From contig DAHUXN010000054.1 of the NCBI GenBank assembly GCA_027307115.1, positions 1 through 55,521 of the forward strand: a stretch of 55,521 nt of DNA. Reading direction: 5' to 3'. The stretch comes from Acidobacteriota bacterium. Its GTDB lineage: Bacteria; Acidobacteriota; Terriglobia; Acidiferrales; UBA7541. Position numbers and translations under genes: made by a program. Under the pieces are notes generated by a model. It was given only the letters and a program-made list of their open reading frames with translations, made no database searches and was not told the origin of the DNA. Positions 1-10,000 of this stretch are shown here, in pieces; the stretch's first letter is position 1; each line of letters begins with the position of its first letter.

Positions 1-787
1 TCCATTGGTCAATCACCGTGCCTAATTTAGCCATTTTCAGCAGGGCGGCCTGGGGCACGTCATTCGTGGAGACGTATTTTTCGATGGACTGGAGTTTCGC
101 CTGCGCGGCGTCGTCCGTGTCTTTCATGCGCTGGATGCGGCCGATGACTTCGGAAAGATCAAGAGTTTCGACGGAGATTCCCTGCGACTCGAGGATTTTT
201 TCGCTGTAACGGACGGTGTTGAACGCCGTGGGGCGCGCGCCAATGCTGCCGATGCGGAGATTCTTGAGACCTTTTACGACGCGGCAAACACCGGCGAACC
301 AGTCGAGGTCCTTTTTGAATTCAGGCGAGCCGGGCGCGACGGTGTGCGAGGAAGTAAGGGAGTATGGAATGCCGTACTGCATCAAATTGTTGCAGGCGGA
401 CATTTTTCCGCAGAAACTGTCGCGCCGGAAGGAAATGGACATTTTTGAGGGAGTATCGGGAGTGGCTTGAACCAGCACGGGAACGCGAAGGGTTGAAAGG
501 CGCAGAGTGTCGGCGATTGCGCGCTCGTCTCCAAAATTCGGCAGCGTGACAATGACGCCGTCGATGTGTTCGCTGTGAGCGCGGAACAATTCGGCGCAGC
601 GCATTGCTTCGTCGTAGGTTTCGACGGCGCCATATCGGCTTTGTTCTGGCGTGAGCGCGATCACGTCGATGCCAGCGCCCTTCAACGCACAAATCATTTC
701 TTTGCGGCCAGATTCGGCAAGGTGGCCGGGGAAGAATCCCCGATTGCCTACGATCAGACCCATCGTCATCTTTTTGCCTGTAGACAT
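1..787 (-). CDS. L-fucose/L-arabinose isomerase family protein, 3' part cut off by window edge
   Basis: The frame is open from an ATG at 787 to the window edge, giving 262 residues without a stop, so the C-terminal part lies outside. The N-terminus (MSTGKKMTMGLIVGNRGFFP) and following alternating beta/alpha pattern resemble the FucI/AraA-like isomerase superfamily (COG2407 type), whose members interconvert aldoses and ketoses such as L-arabinose/L-ribulose or L-fucose/L-fuculose. The start is supported by GAGG six bases upstream. It follows araD by 134 bases on the same strand, in an operon with a GH127 arabinofuranosidase, so L-arabinose isomerase activity is the best contextual guess. The metal-binding residues are in the missing part, so substrate is inferred, not seen. 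Confidence 0.8.
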   Translation of the reverse strand, partial: MSTGKKMTMGLIVGNRGFFPGHLAESGRKEMICALKGAGIDVIALTPEQSRYGAVETYDEAMRCAELFRAHSEHIDGVIVTLPNFGDERAIADTLRLSTLRVPVLVQATPDTPSKMSISFRRDSFCGKMSACNNLMQYGIPYSLTSSHTVAPGSPEFKKDLDWFAGVCRVVKGLKNLRIGSIGARPTAFNTVRYSEKILESQGISVETLDLSEVIGRIQRMKDTDDAAQAKLQSIEKYVSTNDVPQAALLKMAKLGTVIDQW

Positions 788-921
788 TCATCGCCTCATG
801 GAACGGAAAATCCGATCGCCCGTTTTTCGCTGCTCAACAATTGCGCGGCTTCCTGCACAGAATTTCTGCGACGTCGATTAATTTAATAGAAGCAAGAAAC
901 ACTCAAGCCGCGATCCAGAAA

Positions 922-1626
922 TCATGTTTTGTCCGGCGGTTGCCCGTAATACGCCGCGCTTCCATGCTTACGCGAGTAATGCTTGTCATGAAGCGAGGAC
1001 GACAGCGGCTTCAGTTCGTGAACCAGTCCGGCCGTGTAATAAGCCATTCGAGCGAGCGCTTCGAGAATGACGGAATTGTGGGCGGCGATGGTTGCCGTCT
1101 CTCCCCAGCAAAACGGTCCGTGGCCTCGGACGAGAACACCGGGAATGTCAGCCGGATCCAGTTTTTCAAACGTCCGGCAGATTGCGACGCCGGTATTTTT
1201 CTCGTAATCTGCGGCGACTTCTTGTGACGTAAGGTCCGAGGTGACAGGGACGGGCCCGTGGAAATAGTCGGCATGCGTCGTCCCAAGGCACGGAATTGGA
1301 CGGCCCGCCTGCGCCCAGGCCGTCGCAAATTCAGAGTGCGTATGAGTGACACCGCCAATGCCGGAAAAGTTTCTGTAAAGTTCCACGTGAGTCGGCAAAT
1401 CCGATGATGGCCGAAATTTTCCCTCGACGATTTTTCCAGACAGGTCGGTGACGACCAGGTCCTCGGCTTTCAGTTTTTCATACGGAACGCCGCTGGGTTT
1501 GATGACAACCAAACCCTTGTCGCGATCCACTCCGCTGGCATTGCCGAAAGTGTAGAGCACCAATCCCCGGCGAACCAATTCGAGATTGGCTTCGAGCACT
1601 TCACGCCGGAGGCTTTCGAGCAGCAT
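922..1626 (-). CDS. araD: L-ribulose-5-phosphate 4-epimerase
   Basis: A 234-residue class II aldolase/epimerase family protein, close to the usual AraD length of about 231. It converts L-ribulose 5-phosphate to D-xylulose 5-phosphate, the last step of bacterial L-arabinose catabolism, in the cytoplasm. The zinc site is visible: Asp76 in SSDLPTH, His95 and His97 in THTHSEF, and His169 in RGHGPFCWG, which match the Asp76/His95/His97/His171 set known for E. coli AraD. Phosphate-binding elements GNASG (28-32) and KPSG (43-46) are also present. It starts 8 bases after the LacI-type regulator stop, so the two are co-transcribed. No ribulokinase gene is in the window, but it may lie beyond the left edge. 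Confidence 0.93.
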   Translation of the reverse strand: MLLESLRREVLEANLELVRRGLVLYTFGNASGVDRDKGLVVIKPSGVPYEKLKAEDLVVTDLSGKIVEGKFRPSSDLPTHVELYRNFSGIGGVTHTHSEFATAWAQAGRPIPCLGTTHADYFHGPVPVTSDLTSQEVAADYEKNTGVAICRTFEKLDPADIPGVLVRGHGPFCWGETATIAAHNSVILEALARMAYYTAGLVHELKPLSSSLHDKHYSRKHGSAAYYGQPPDKT

Positions 1627-1634
1627 CTGGGGCC

Positions 1635-2684
1635 TTATTCCGCTGACTTCTTTAGAACAGATACCTTCTTCCGAGCGCCCGCCGGCGCCATGGCCGTGGA
1701 ATCGCGAAGGACCAGACTTGTCCGCAAGACGTATTCTGTGCCGTCCGGCGACGGGATATCCCGTTGCACTTCGGAAAGTAGCGCGTTGAAGGCCATCCTG
1801 GCGATTTCAGTTTGTGACATTTTTATGGACGTGAGCGGCGGAATCATGAATTGAGCGAGACGAATGTCGTCGAAACCGACGAGAGACAAATCGCGCGGAA
1901 TGTGAACACCTTCCTCGTAGCTTTGGCGCATCACGCCGATGGCGGTCATGTCGTTCGAGCAAATGACGGCCGTGGGGCGCTTGGGGAAATTCAATATCTT
2001 CTTCAGCGCCTTTATGCCGCCCTCCATCGTGTGATCACCTTCGATCAGGTGGTTCGGATCCACCGCAAGGCCGATTTCCTCCATGGATTCGATGAAAGCG
2101 CGCTGGCGAGCCATGGCCGACTTCAAAATGAGCGGACCGGAAATAAATGCGATACGTTCATGGCAAAGCGCCGCGAGGTGCTGAACAGCTTCGCGAATGC
2201 CATGCTGATAGTCGATGCGGATATTGCTGATTCGAGGAAGCGGCGGCCCGACGTCGATGAAGACGAGGGGGATCTTGCGAGACTTCAAATCATCGAAGAG
2301 CGCCTCTTCCATACCGAACGTTACAATGGCAACGCCTTCGACGCGGCGCTCGATCATACGGCGAACGGACAGCGCGATTCGCTTGGGATCGTGAACGGTG
2401 GAAGTGGTGAGGATTTCGTAGTTGTTCTGAACGGCGATGTCTTCGAATCCCTGGATGATTTCAGGAAAGAACGGATTGGTAATCTCTGAGACGATCAAAC
2501 CGAAAATGCGGCTGCGGCCGGAAACCAGCGAGCGAGCTTGGGTGTTTGGGTAATAGCCCAGTTCCTCGATTACGCGCCAAACGCGCCGGGAGAGTTGAGG
2601 CGTAACGGTAGAGACTCCATTTATAGTGCGCGAAACGGTCGCAATGGAGACTTTGGCGCGTCTGGCGACTTCGTGAATGCTCAA
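1635..2684 (-). CDS. LacI-family transcriptional regulator of the arabinose locus
   Basis: The first 50 residues hold the LacI-type helix-turn-helix and hinge (SIHEVARRAKVSIATVSRT, then RRVWRVIEELGYYPN). A periplasmic-binding-protein-like sugar sensor domain follows to the C-terminus. I place the start at TTG 2684 because GGAG lies 7 bases upstream and the protein then begins exactly at the conserved SIHEVA helix (349 residues). An upstream in-frame TTG at 2699 would add five residues. It sits between the GH127 gene and araD in one operon. It probably binds the palindromes around 4758-4771 and 11258-11271 and is released by an arabinose-derived ligand; the binding is inferred from position and family. 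Confidence 0.92.
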   Translation of the reverse strand: MSIHEVARRAKVSIATVSRTINGVSTVTPQLSRRVWRVIEELGYYPNTQARSLVSGRSRIFGLIVSEITNPFFPEIIQGFEDIAVQNNYEILTTSTVHDPKRIALSVRRMIERRVEGVAIVTFGMEEALFDDLKSRKIPLVFIDVGPPLPRISNIRIDYQHGIREAVQHLAALCHERIAFISGPLILKSAMARQRAFIESMEEIGLAVDPNHLIEGDHTMEGGIKALKKILNFPKRPTAVICSNDMTAIGVMRQSYEEGVHIPRDLSLVGFDDIRLAQFMIPPLTSIKMSQTEIARMAFNALLSEVQRDIPSPDGTEYVLRTSLVLRDSTAMAPAGARKKVSVLKKSAE

Positions 2685-2725
2685 CGTTACTCTCCGCAAA
2701 AAAAATGGAAGAACGGGCGCGTCAA

Positions 2726-4702
2726 TCAGCCCATTCTAGGCCCGGATTTATTGACCTTCCAGTACACACCATACCTCTCGCCGAAGACTCGATGCAAGGG
2801 AATCAACTCGGTGGCACTGCCTTGGACCGTCCGGAAAGTCAAGGGCTCTCCCTTCACCGGCTCGACCCACTGAGCCGCTTCGACATTGTCGGTCCACTTC
2901 AAGTCCACGGCCATCGTCCCTTCGGGCCTGCCGCGAGGCGCAAGCTCGGTTGGGCCAGTGTCGCGGTCATACTGCATCTGCTCCGTGAGCCCATCCTGGC
3001 CCAAGCGGCCAGCCAGCACAATTGGGCCGTATAATACTGCTTGCTGCGTGGGGTCACCGAGCAATCCTTCTGCATGGAGGCGCATGGGGAGCTTCACTTC
3101 GAGGCGGTCGCCATCGGCCCAGGTGCGGTCGATTTCCAGGTAGCTTCCCGGACTGGCGAATGTGGGCAGGGGTTTGCCGTTCAGCGTCACTGAGCCGCCG
3201 TCCGCCCAACTCGGTATGCGTATGTTGATGCCCGCTGCCACAGGGGCGCTGGCCTTCACGGTGAGGGTGGTGCCTTCCTGCTCCGGGAAACGCGTATCCT
3301 GGCGGATGGTGAGTCCCTTTTCCGGCCAGCGAACTTCCGAGGCGATGAACAGGTTCACAAATGCGGCGTGATCGTTCCGGAAATAAATCGAATCCCCGAA
3401 TTTCGAAAACTCTTCGGCGCCCGTGCCCGTGCAGCACCAGAAAGAATTGAATTTCGAGTTGAAAAACTTCCAGTACCCGGTTTCGAGCGGGAGATAGTAC
3501 ATCTTTAAGCCGTTGTCCGGATGCTGGGTGCCGAGGCGCGAATTGAAAAGCGTACGCTCGTAATAATCCATGTAACGCGGGTCGGCGGTCCACTGGTGAA
3601 GGTGGCGCGTCAGCTTCAACATATTGTACCCGCAGCAGCATTCCTCGGATGAAACGCTTAGCTCCGTCGACAAATTGCCGGGATCGGTGCGCCATCCTTC
3701 GCCGTTGCTTGTGCCGCCCGTCGCGTAGCTGCGTTCTTCGGTGACTTCGTCCCAGAAGTATTTCGCGACTTCGTGATAGAAGGGTTCGCCAGTCAGTTCA
3801 TAACGGCGAGCGGCTCCGATCACCTGCGGAATATGGGTGTTGACGTGGAGTCCCTTGAGTTCGTCCCTGTGACCTGCGAGAGGATCAAAGAAAGACGGTT
3901 TCTCGAAGCGGCGCCCGATTCCGAAATACTGTCCCTTCCCGGTGACAGCGGCAAGGTTGAAGAGGACTTCGTTCATCCCGCCGAACTCCGTCTGGAGGAT
4001 GCGCTGCATGTGCGCGTCGCTGATCCCGGTGGTCCAGTGGCCTATCCAGCGGGCCATGCCTTCCGCTACGGCCAAGGCCTGTTCGTTGTGGCAGTAGGTG
4101 TACATGTCCAGGTTTCCTGCCATGATCTTGTGCAGGGTGTAAAACGGCGCCCAGACGCCGTTGCCGTCACGGAGGCGGTCGAAGAAGCTGTCTGGGAACG
4201 CACTCAGGTATCCGTTGCCAAACTTTTCCTGACACTTCGCCAGATCAGCGACAATGGCGTCACCCTTGGCCTTCAGGGCTGCGTCGCCCGTGCTCGCGTA
4301 CGTCAACCCGACCGCCGAGAGGAAATGGCCCGTGAAATGGCCCCGAAGTTCGACGTTGGGGGCTTCCCAGCCACCCAGAGGCTCGGCTGAACTTGGCAGC
4401 CCGGCTGTGATTCGAAAATTGTGGACCAGGCGGTCTTCGGGGAGAGAATTCAGATATTCCTGGTTGGTTTTGGCGGCTTGCAGGAATGGGCCATCCAGCA
4501 ATCTTACCTGCTCCAGCGGAAAGGGACGGACAAGGAAGTCGATGCGCTCCTGTCCGAAACGGAAGCGCGGTGGGGCCTGGAGAAGTTCCGCAAGGGCTCC
4601 AGGCACCCGGCCCGAGACAACTCGCGGCACACAGGCAACCGCTGCCGCCGAAAGCGCTCCAGACACGAATTGCCGCCGCGAAATTCCCTTCCGAGAGCTC
4701 AT
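2726..4702 (-). CDS. GH127 beta-L-arabinofuranosidase, Tat-exported
   Basis: A 658-residue glycoside hydrolase of the GH127 (former DUF1680) family, which removes beta-L-arabinofuranosyl residues from arabino-oligosaccharides or plant hydroxyproline glycans. The N-terminus has a twin-arginine signal (SRRQFVSG at 8-15, then a hydrophobic stretch), so it is exported folded. The zinc/cysteine catalytic site of HypBA1-type enzymes is recognisable: a Glu-x-Cys cluster SEECCCGYN near 352-360 and the Cys pair in FWCCTGTG, with the nucleophilic Cys at about 423. An (alpha/alpha)6 barrel and C-terminal beta-sandwich are expected. The start has GAGGTG 8 bases upstream. It is the first gene of the operon with lacI-araD-isomerase and has its own promoter with an operator-like palindrome. 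Confidence 0.92.
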   Translation of the reverse strand: MSSRKGISRRQFVSGALSAAAVACVPRVVSGRVPGALAELLQAPPRFRFGQERIDFLVRPFPLEQVRLLDGPFLQAAKTNQEYLNSLPEDRLVHNFRITAGLPSSAEPLGGWEAPNVELRGHFTGHFLSAVGLTYASTGDAALKAKGDAIVADLAKCQEKFGNGYLSAFPDSFFDRLRDGNGVWAPFYTLHKIMAGNLDMYTYCHNEQALAVAEGMARWIGHWTTGISDAHMQRILQTEFGGMNEVLFNLAAVTGKGQYFGIGRRFEKPSFFDPLAGHRDELKGLHVNTHIPQVIGAARRYELTGEPFYHEVAKYFWDEVTEERSYATGGTSNGEGWRTDPGNLSTELSVSSEECCCGYNMLKLTRHLHQWTADPRYMDYYERTLFNSRLGTQHPDNGLKMYYLPLETGYWKFFNSKFNSFWCCTGTGAEEFSKFGDSIYFRNDHAAFVNLFIASEVRWPEKGLTIRQDTRFPEQEGTTLTVKASAPVAAGINIRIPSWADGGSVTLNGKPLPTFASPGSYLEIDRTWADGDRLEVKLPMRLHAEGLLGDPTQQAVLYGPIVLAGRLGQDGLTEQMQYDRDTGPTELAPRGRPEGTMAVDLKWTDNVEAAQWVEPVKGEPLTFRTVQGSATELIPLHRVFGERYGVYWKVNKSGPRMG

Positions 4703-4757
4703 GGAAATTCACCTCGCCTTTGGTCTAAACAATACATTCGATGCCGCTTAAAATCCG

Positions 4758-4771
4758 AGAAAACGTTTTCT
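4758..4771. promoter_or_regulatory. LacI-type operator palindrome of the GH127 operon
   Basis: AGAAAACGTTTTCT is a perfect 14-base palindrome with the central CG typical of LacI/GalR-family operators. It lies 56 bases upstream of the GH127 start and just after the predicted -10 box, at about +4 to +17, where a bound repressor would block transcription. The neighbouring LacI-type regulator is the obvious candidate, by inference. Confidence 0.75.
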
Positions 4772-4781
4772 TGAATGACAA

Positions 4782-4810
4782 GGTATAGAACAATGCATGA
4801 CCGGTGTCAA
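4782..4810 (-). promoter_or_regulatory. Sigma70-type promoter of the GH127 operon
   Basis: On the minus strand a perfect TTGACA (4810-4805) is followed after exactly 17 bases by TATACC (4787-4782). The predicted start point near 4775 falls just before the operator palindrome at 4758-4771. This is the best-formed promoter I saw in the window. Confidence 0.7.
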
Positions 4811-4878
4811 GAAAACGGCGCCGCGATTTACACAGGTTTTCCGCGCAGCGGTTGGGCATGTTCGTTCGATCTTGTTCG

Positions 4879-5103
4879 CTACTTTCGCCAAGCACCTCGC
4901 GGCAAAAAGCGATAACAATAAAACACCCCCGTGATCAGCAGCAACGCTCCCCACCATATACTTGCGTGAAGGCGAAAAAGGACGACTGGATTCTCGGGAG
5001 GATGCACGAGCTCGTAAATTCCCGCCCCGAGAATCAGCACGCCATTCACAAGCAACGATATCCCGATAAAGAACCAGATCGAAATTGAGTCTTTCGATTC
5101 CAT
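4879..5103 (-). CDS. Small two-helix membrane protein linked to the SSS transporter
   Basis: A 74-residue protein with two hydrophobic segments (about 9-30 and 41-66) separated by a short polar loop containing HPPENP, ending in basic residues (GAWRK). It begins only 4 bases after the stop of the sodium:solute symporter gene, so the two are almost certainly co-translated. I do not recognise a named family. By position it may be a small accessory subunit of the symporter, as known for some SSS transporters that carry a small membrane partner; that role is inference. Confidence 0.65.
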   Translation of the reverse strand: MESKDSISIWFFIGISLLVNGVLILGAGIYELVHPPENPVVLFRLHASIWWGALLLITGVFYCYRFLPRGAWRK

Positions 5104-5107
5104 CGCC

Positions 5108-6811
5108 TCACCAGAAAATGACGTTCAAAGCCACGAAGACGAGCCCGACGATCACGGCCCAGAATGCGGGCCGATGATAAAACGCGACGTTCCCCTCGGA
5201 AGGTATGTCGGTTTCGCCGTAGACCAGCCCGTTCAGCGCGGCTACAGGCTTGGGGCGCGTGAACAGGCTGACCGCAATTGTGACCACAACGCAGACGATC
5301 CAGGACCACAGGGCGCGGTACATGTCCGCGGCCATGGGACTGGCGTGGCTGGAAAGCGCCACGTAGCGAACCGCCGCAGGATTCACTTCGATCCAGGCAA
5401 ACATGGCGGCGGCAGATATCGTTCCCGTGAGCAGGCCCCAGAAGCCGCCCGCCGCCGTGGCGCGTTTCCAGAACATTCCCAGAATCACCGTGCCAAAAAG
5501 CGGCGCGATGAATATGCTGAATAGCGCCTGCACGTAGTCCATGATGCTGAAGAACTGCATCACGAAGTACGCTGTACCGATGCTGATCAGGACTCCAAGG
5601 ATCGTGCACCATCGCCCCATCGAGACGTAGTGCGCGTCCGATGCATCTTTTCTGATTAACGCGCGATAAATGTCATACGTCCAAACCGTGGAAAACGCGC
5701 TGACGTTGCCCGCCATCCCGGACATGAACCCGGCGATCAGCGCTGTGACTCCCAGGCCGAGCAAACCCGGACCACAATAGCGAGCGAGCATCAAGGGCAG
5801 CACTTCATTGTAACTGTGCCCTCCGGTCGCAGCCGCCACGCTCGCGCCCGTCAGCTTAAACGGCAGAACAGCCAGCGCCAGCAGGCCGGGCAAGATAACG
5901 ATGAATGGTACGAACATTTTGAACGCGGCGCCAATGATCGGAGCCATCTTCGCCGCCCGTAAATCCTTCGCGGCGAGCAACCGCTGCACAACCAGGAAGT
6001 CGGTGGTCCAGTAACCGAAAGATATGACAAGGCCTTGGCCGAAAAGCACACCCGTCCAATGGATGCCCTCGGGATTTGTGCTGAACGAACCGAGGTAACG
6101 CCACAAGTGAACGTACTCCACCGATGTGTTGTGAATGATTTGCGCTTTCAGCGGGCCCCAGCCGCCAGCTTCAATCAATCCGAGAATGGGTATCAGGAGC
6201 GCGCCGGCCCAAATGAGGACGAATTGCAGCACTTCGTTGAAAATCGCGGACCGCAGGCCGCCCAGGGCCACGTAAATCCCAACCGTGAGCGCGGAAATCC
6301 AGATGCTGAAGTTCATGTTCCAGCCCAAAACAATCTTGAGCACCAGGGCCATGGAATACATGTTGATGCCGCTCATCAGCACGGTCATAAATGCAAAAGA
6401 AATCGCCGAGAGGCTGCGACTCGATTCGCCGAATCGCAGCTTTAGATAGCCGGGAACCGAATGCGTCTTGGAAATGTAGTAGAACGGCATCATGAAGACG
6501 CCGAGGAACAGCATCGCGGGAATCGCGGCGATCCAGTAAGCGTGAGTGGCTAAAATGCCGTATTCGTAGGCCGAAGAAGCCCAGCCCATCAACTCCAACG
6601 CGCCGAGATTCGCAGAAAGGAAACTGAGGCCGGCAATCCACGCCGTCATTTCGCGACCGGCCAGAAAAAAATCTTCGCCGGTGCTCGCGCGCCTCTTGAG
6701 ATAAAACCCGATTGCCAGAACGAGCGCAAAATAGAAAACGATGATGATCAGGTCGACGGGTGCGAGCTTTACGAGGCGTGACGGAACGGCCAGAGCCAGG
6801 GTGGGAGTCAT
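5108..6811 (-). CDS. Sodium:solute symporter (SSS family), probable sugar uptake
   Basis: A 567-residue inner-membrane protein with 13 to 14 hydrophobic helices, the length and pattern of the sodium/glucose-type SSS family. The N-terminal region shows the family-typical TGEDFFLAGREM element (about 45-56), ahead of FLSANLGALELMGW. It probably imports L-arabinose or an arabinoside across the cytoplasmic membrane with sodium, given the flanking arabinofuranosidase operon and TonB receptor; the substrate is inferred from context. No clear Shine-Dalgarno precedes the ATG at 6811. The 74-residue protein follows directly. Confidence 0.88.
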   Translation of the reverse strand: MTPTLALAVPSRLVKLAPVDLIIIVFYFALVLAIGFYLKRRASTGEDFFLAGREMTAWIAGLSFLSANLGALELMGWASSAYEYGILATHAYWIAAIPAMLFLGVFMMPFYYISKTHSVPGYLKLRFGESSRSLSAISFAFMTVLMSGINMYSMALVLKIVLGWNMNFSIWISALTVGIYVALGGLRSAIFNEVLQFVLIWAGALLIPILGLIEAGGWGPLKAQIIHNTSVEYVHLWRYLGSFSTNPEGIHWTGVLFGQGLVISFGYWTTDFLVVQRLLAAKDLRAAKMAPIIGAAFKMFVPFIVILPGLLALAVLPFKLTGASVAAATGGHSYNEVLPLMLARYCGPGLLGLGVTALIAGFMSGMAGNVSAFSTVWTYDIYRALIRKDASDAHYVSMGRWCTILGVLISIGTAYFVMQFFSIMDYVQALFSIFIAPLFGTVILGMFWKRATAAGGFWGLLTGTISAAAMFAWIEVNPAAVRYVALSSHASPMAADMYRALWSWIVCVVVTIAVSLFTRPKPVAALNGLVYGETDIPSEGNVAFYHRPAFWAVIVGLVFVALNVIFW

Positions 6812-6977
6812 CGTTGTTTACTGCGAGAAAACAAACTAAAACGACTCAAGAGCGAACTGCTGCGGAGAAAAATCGGGCTAGGAGCCTTCGCTTTCACGTT
6901 TATACCTTTGCGGCCGCGAGCAGCGAAAAAAAAATTTCGATGCAGATAAGCTAGAACTTCACGTGCTAAAGCTCCCA

Positions 6978-7016
6978 TGCATCCACCGGATGCTATCACT
7001 GCGTCCGGTGGATGCA
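6978..7016. terminator. Stem-loop behind the TonB receptor gene
   Basis: TGCATCCACCGGA (6978-6990) pairs perfectly with TCCGGTGGATGCA (7004-7016) around a 13-base loop. It lies 29 bases beyond the stop of the receptor gene on the minus strand. There is no T-tract, so it may act as a transcript-end or mRNA-protecting hairpin rather than a classical intrinsic terminator. Confidence 0.5.
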
Positions 7017-7044
7017 CAGCGAGCAGATTTACAAAGCGAAGAGC

Positions 7045-10000
7045 CTAGAAGTCAAGCCTCGCACGGAATTCGATCTGGCGAGGACCGTTCATATTGCTCA
7101 GACCCGCTTGCCCGAACGCGCCGGACTGAACGCTCGAATTCGGGTTAGCCCAGTTCGGATGGTTGAATGCATTCAGGAATTCGCCTTGGAAAACAAACTG
7201 AACGCGCTCGGTAATGGGAAACAGCTTCGTGATTGAAAGGTCATCGTTCCACAGGTGAGGCCCATAAAGCCAGACGTCGCCCGTAAACGTGCCCGGAGCA
7301 GTATTCTGGCATACTCCCGTGAGAAAGCTGCTGCAGTTCGCTGGAGGAGCTATCTTATTTGAAGCTCGCAACACCGATGGGTTAAAGTCCCATTTGAACG
7401 GACACGTAGCCGTGCCGCTTGACCCACAGACGTTGGGAGTGTAGACGCCCGTGGCGCTCTGCAATTGCGACCGTGTAATGCCATTCAGGACTAACCCGCT
7501 GTCCCCGTAGTCATTAAATGTGCGATATCCGCCCGTCACAGAGAACGGGAACCCGGTTTCATAGGTGAAAATCGTTCCCACTGTCCAACCACCGACGATC
7601 CGGTTGATGACCCCGCCCTGATTTAGGAACCGTCTGCCATTCCCGAAGGGCAAGTCATAGGTCCCGCTGACGTGCACTACGTGCCTTAAATCAAACAGGG
7701 TTGGCCCGTAGCCAAGGCGCAAATCACGCATAGTGAATTCGGGAACTGTACCCAGCCACTGATTGTCCGGCTGGACACCGAGCGTATGGCTCCACGTGTA
7801 ATTGGCGTCAAATTGCATCCCATGCCACGGCCTCTCGCGGAAGTCCACGAGCAGGGCGTGATAGTTGCCGTAGCCTCCGGCGGTCATAAAGCTTTGCGTC
7901 GAGCAGCCGCCACAGGAAGCTGCATATGGGTTGGTTTGAAAGAAATTAAGCGGATACGCACCCGGAGACGTGAAACCAAACTGCGTGGCGCAGTTACTGA
8001 TGGACGAGCCAACCAGATTGCAGATGTAGGGCGCGTTGCCGAATGGTTTCGCCAATATTCCGGCCACCGACCCTGCCTGACCCTGCTGAACGCGCGTAAA
8101 GAACGCTCCCTTGGTTCCGTAGTCTTTGAAAGGAATACCAGTTCCGCCAGACGCTTCACCGGCAAATGCGGCGTCGAAAATCGGCAAAGCCTTCTGCCCG
8201 GCAAAACCATTGTTGGCGAAAGAACTGATTCCATTCGCTTGGTTAATCGCCATATTTGTCTGCGCGTTCTTGAATTCGTTCAGGAAGCCGTTCTCAATGA
8301 TGTTGACTTCGTTCGTATTGACGTTGATCCATTGATGAACGCTCCTGTGCCCCATGTACCGCACTTCGAGCACATTGCTGTGCCCAAACTGCCTCTGGAT
8401 ACCCAAGTTCCACTCTTGGACGTACGGTTGCTTGATGTTCGGGTCGAATCCGGCACCGCCCCAGTAGTAACTCCACGTGTAATCAGATTGCGGGATCGAT
8501 GCCGCATAAGCCGGCGGCGAATTCAGGAACAGGCTCGGCGAAAAATTGCCTCCGGTGTCCGTTATACTTCCGGGCGTGAAGAATCCCGGCCCGCTGCCGC
8601 TTCCCGCTTGGTAGGAAAAGTTTTGGAAGAACGCCAAACCGTGATTCGAAGCGTTATTCCAGAAGTACTGATACGGCTCGGTGAAACGCTTGATGTCGAA
8701 CCCTGCGCGGATCACGGTATTGCCTCCACCCATCAACTTGCCCAAAAAGCCTTCTGAATAGTTCGGGTTCCATGCTATGCCAATCATCGGCTGAGGGCTG
8801 ACATTCCATGGATGGTACTGGTGGCTGCTGGCAAGGTATTGCGGGTTAGCAGTTCCCGTAAGCGTGCCTGGCTTGAACAGATTTCCGACGCCCGACGGAC
8901 CGTACATATCGGCCTCGGTAGCGCCGTGGTAGGCGCTTGTCATATCGTGGTTATCGCCCGTGAAATCCCAGCGAAGCCCGTAATTCAAGGTCAGAGTCGG
9001 CTTCAGGTGGAATGAGTCCTGCGCGTAAACACCCCATGACTTCTGAAGCTCGTCGAGGTTATACGCTTGCCCGGGCGTCGTGGCGTATTGTCCAGTGGAC
9101 GGCAGGTACGGAAACCCGCTGCCTATCGGACCAACACTCGAGACTCTTCCGACCAGCGTGGCATACAAATTCTCCGCCTCGCCCCTGTCCGTATTGGACG
9201 CGCTTGCAAAGTAGCTTTGGAAATCCCCGTAAGCAGGGTCGCCATTCACGAGACCGAGGGAGATGTTTTGAATTCCATCCGGGGGATTCCAGTAATGGTC
9301 CTGCTCCCTGTAAAAGGAAAATCCGAACGTAACCGTATGCGCGTTGTGCTGCCATGTAGCGTTATCGCTTGCATTAAAAATGGGATAGTAAGTTGAAACG
9401 GGCAAGTTGAACCCGGTTCCGGAACAGTCTCCTGTGTTCGGAGGACAAATAGGCCAACTGTGCGCCGGTTGAGTATCCCAGAGTTGCTTTGCGCCGAACG
9501 CGTACCAATACGCGTTATAGAAATAGCCCCCATGGAATTGGTTTAGCAGTGTGGGGGAGATCGACCAATCCAAGCCCAACGAGGCAATATAGTTGCTGCT
9601 CTTATCTGAGGCGGCCTGATTTGCGAACGCCGCCCCAGGGAATAGGGGAGCGGCGGCATTGGGCTGATTTCGCTTCGTGTCTTCAAAGGCGAAATTCAAG
9701 CGGAGTTTCGGCGAGATGTTGTAGTCCAAGCGAAGGGCTGGGAAGTAGGTGGTAATGGGAGAAAGAACCAGCCAGTTGACTTGTTCAATATTGGGATCGC
9801 CGGTCGGCGAGATCGTTGCGCCCCCGCTTGTTACTGCCGTATTAATCGCCGCTTGCTCCGCCAAGTAGGTTGCACCTGGCGTAGCGGGCAAGCCATTAGG
9901 CTGGGCAACCTGCGTAAACAGGTTAACTGTCGTCGCGCTGTTTGGCGGCTGGAACGTGTAAATTCCGTTCTGCGCATTCTGCGACAGGAACGTGTTGCTT

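Noticed and set aside
6812-6860. LacI-type operator in front of the SSS symporter gene
   Set aside because: GTTTACTGCGAGAAAAC looks similar but has two mismatched pairs and no central CG palindrome, so I did not call it.
7786-8757. 323-residue plus-strand frame within the receptor gene
   Set aside because: Antisense to a conserved beta-barrel gene; no family resemblance.
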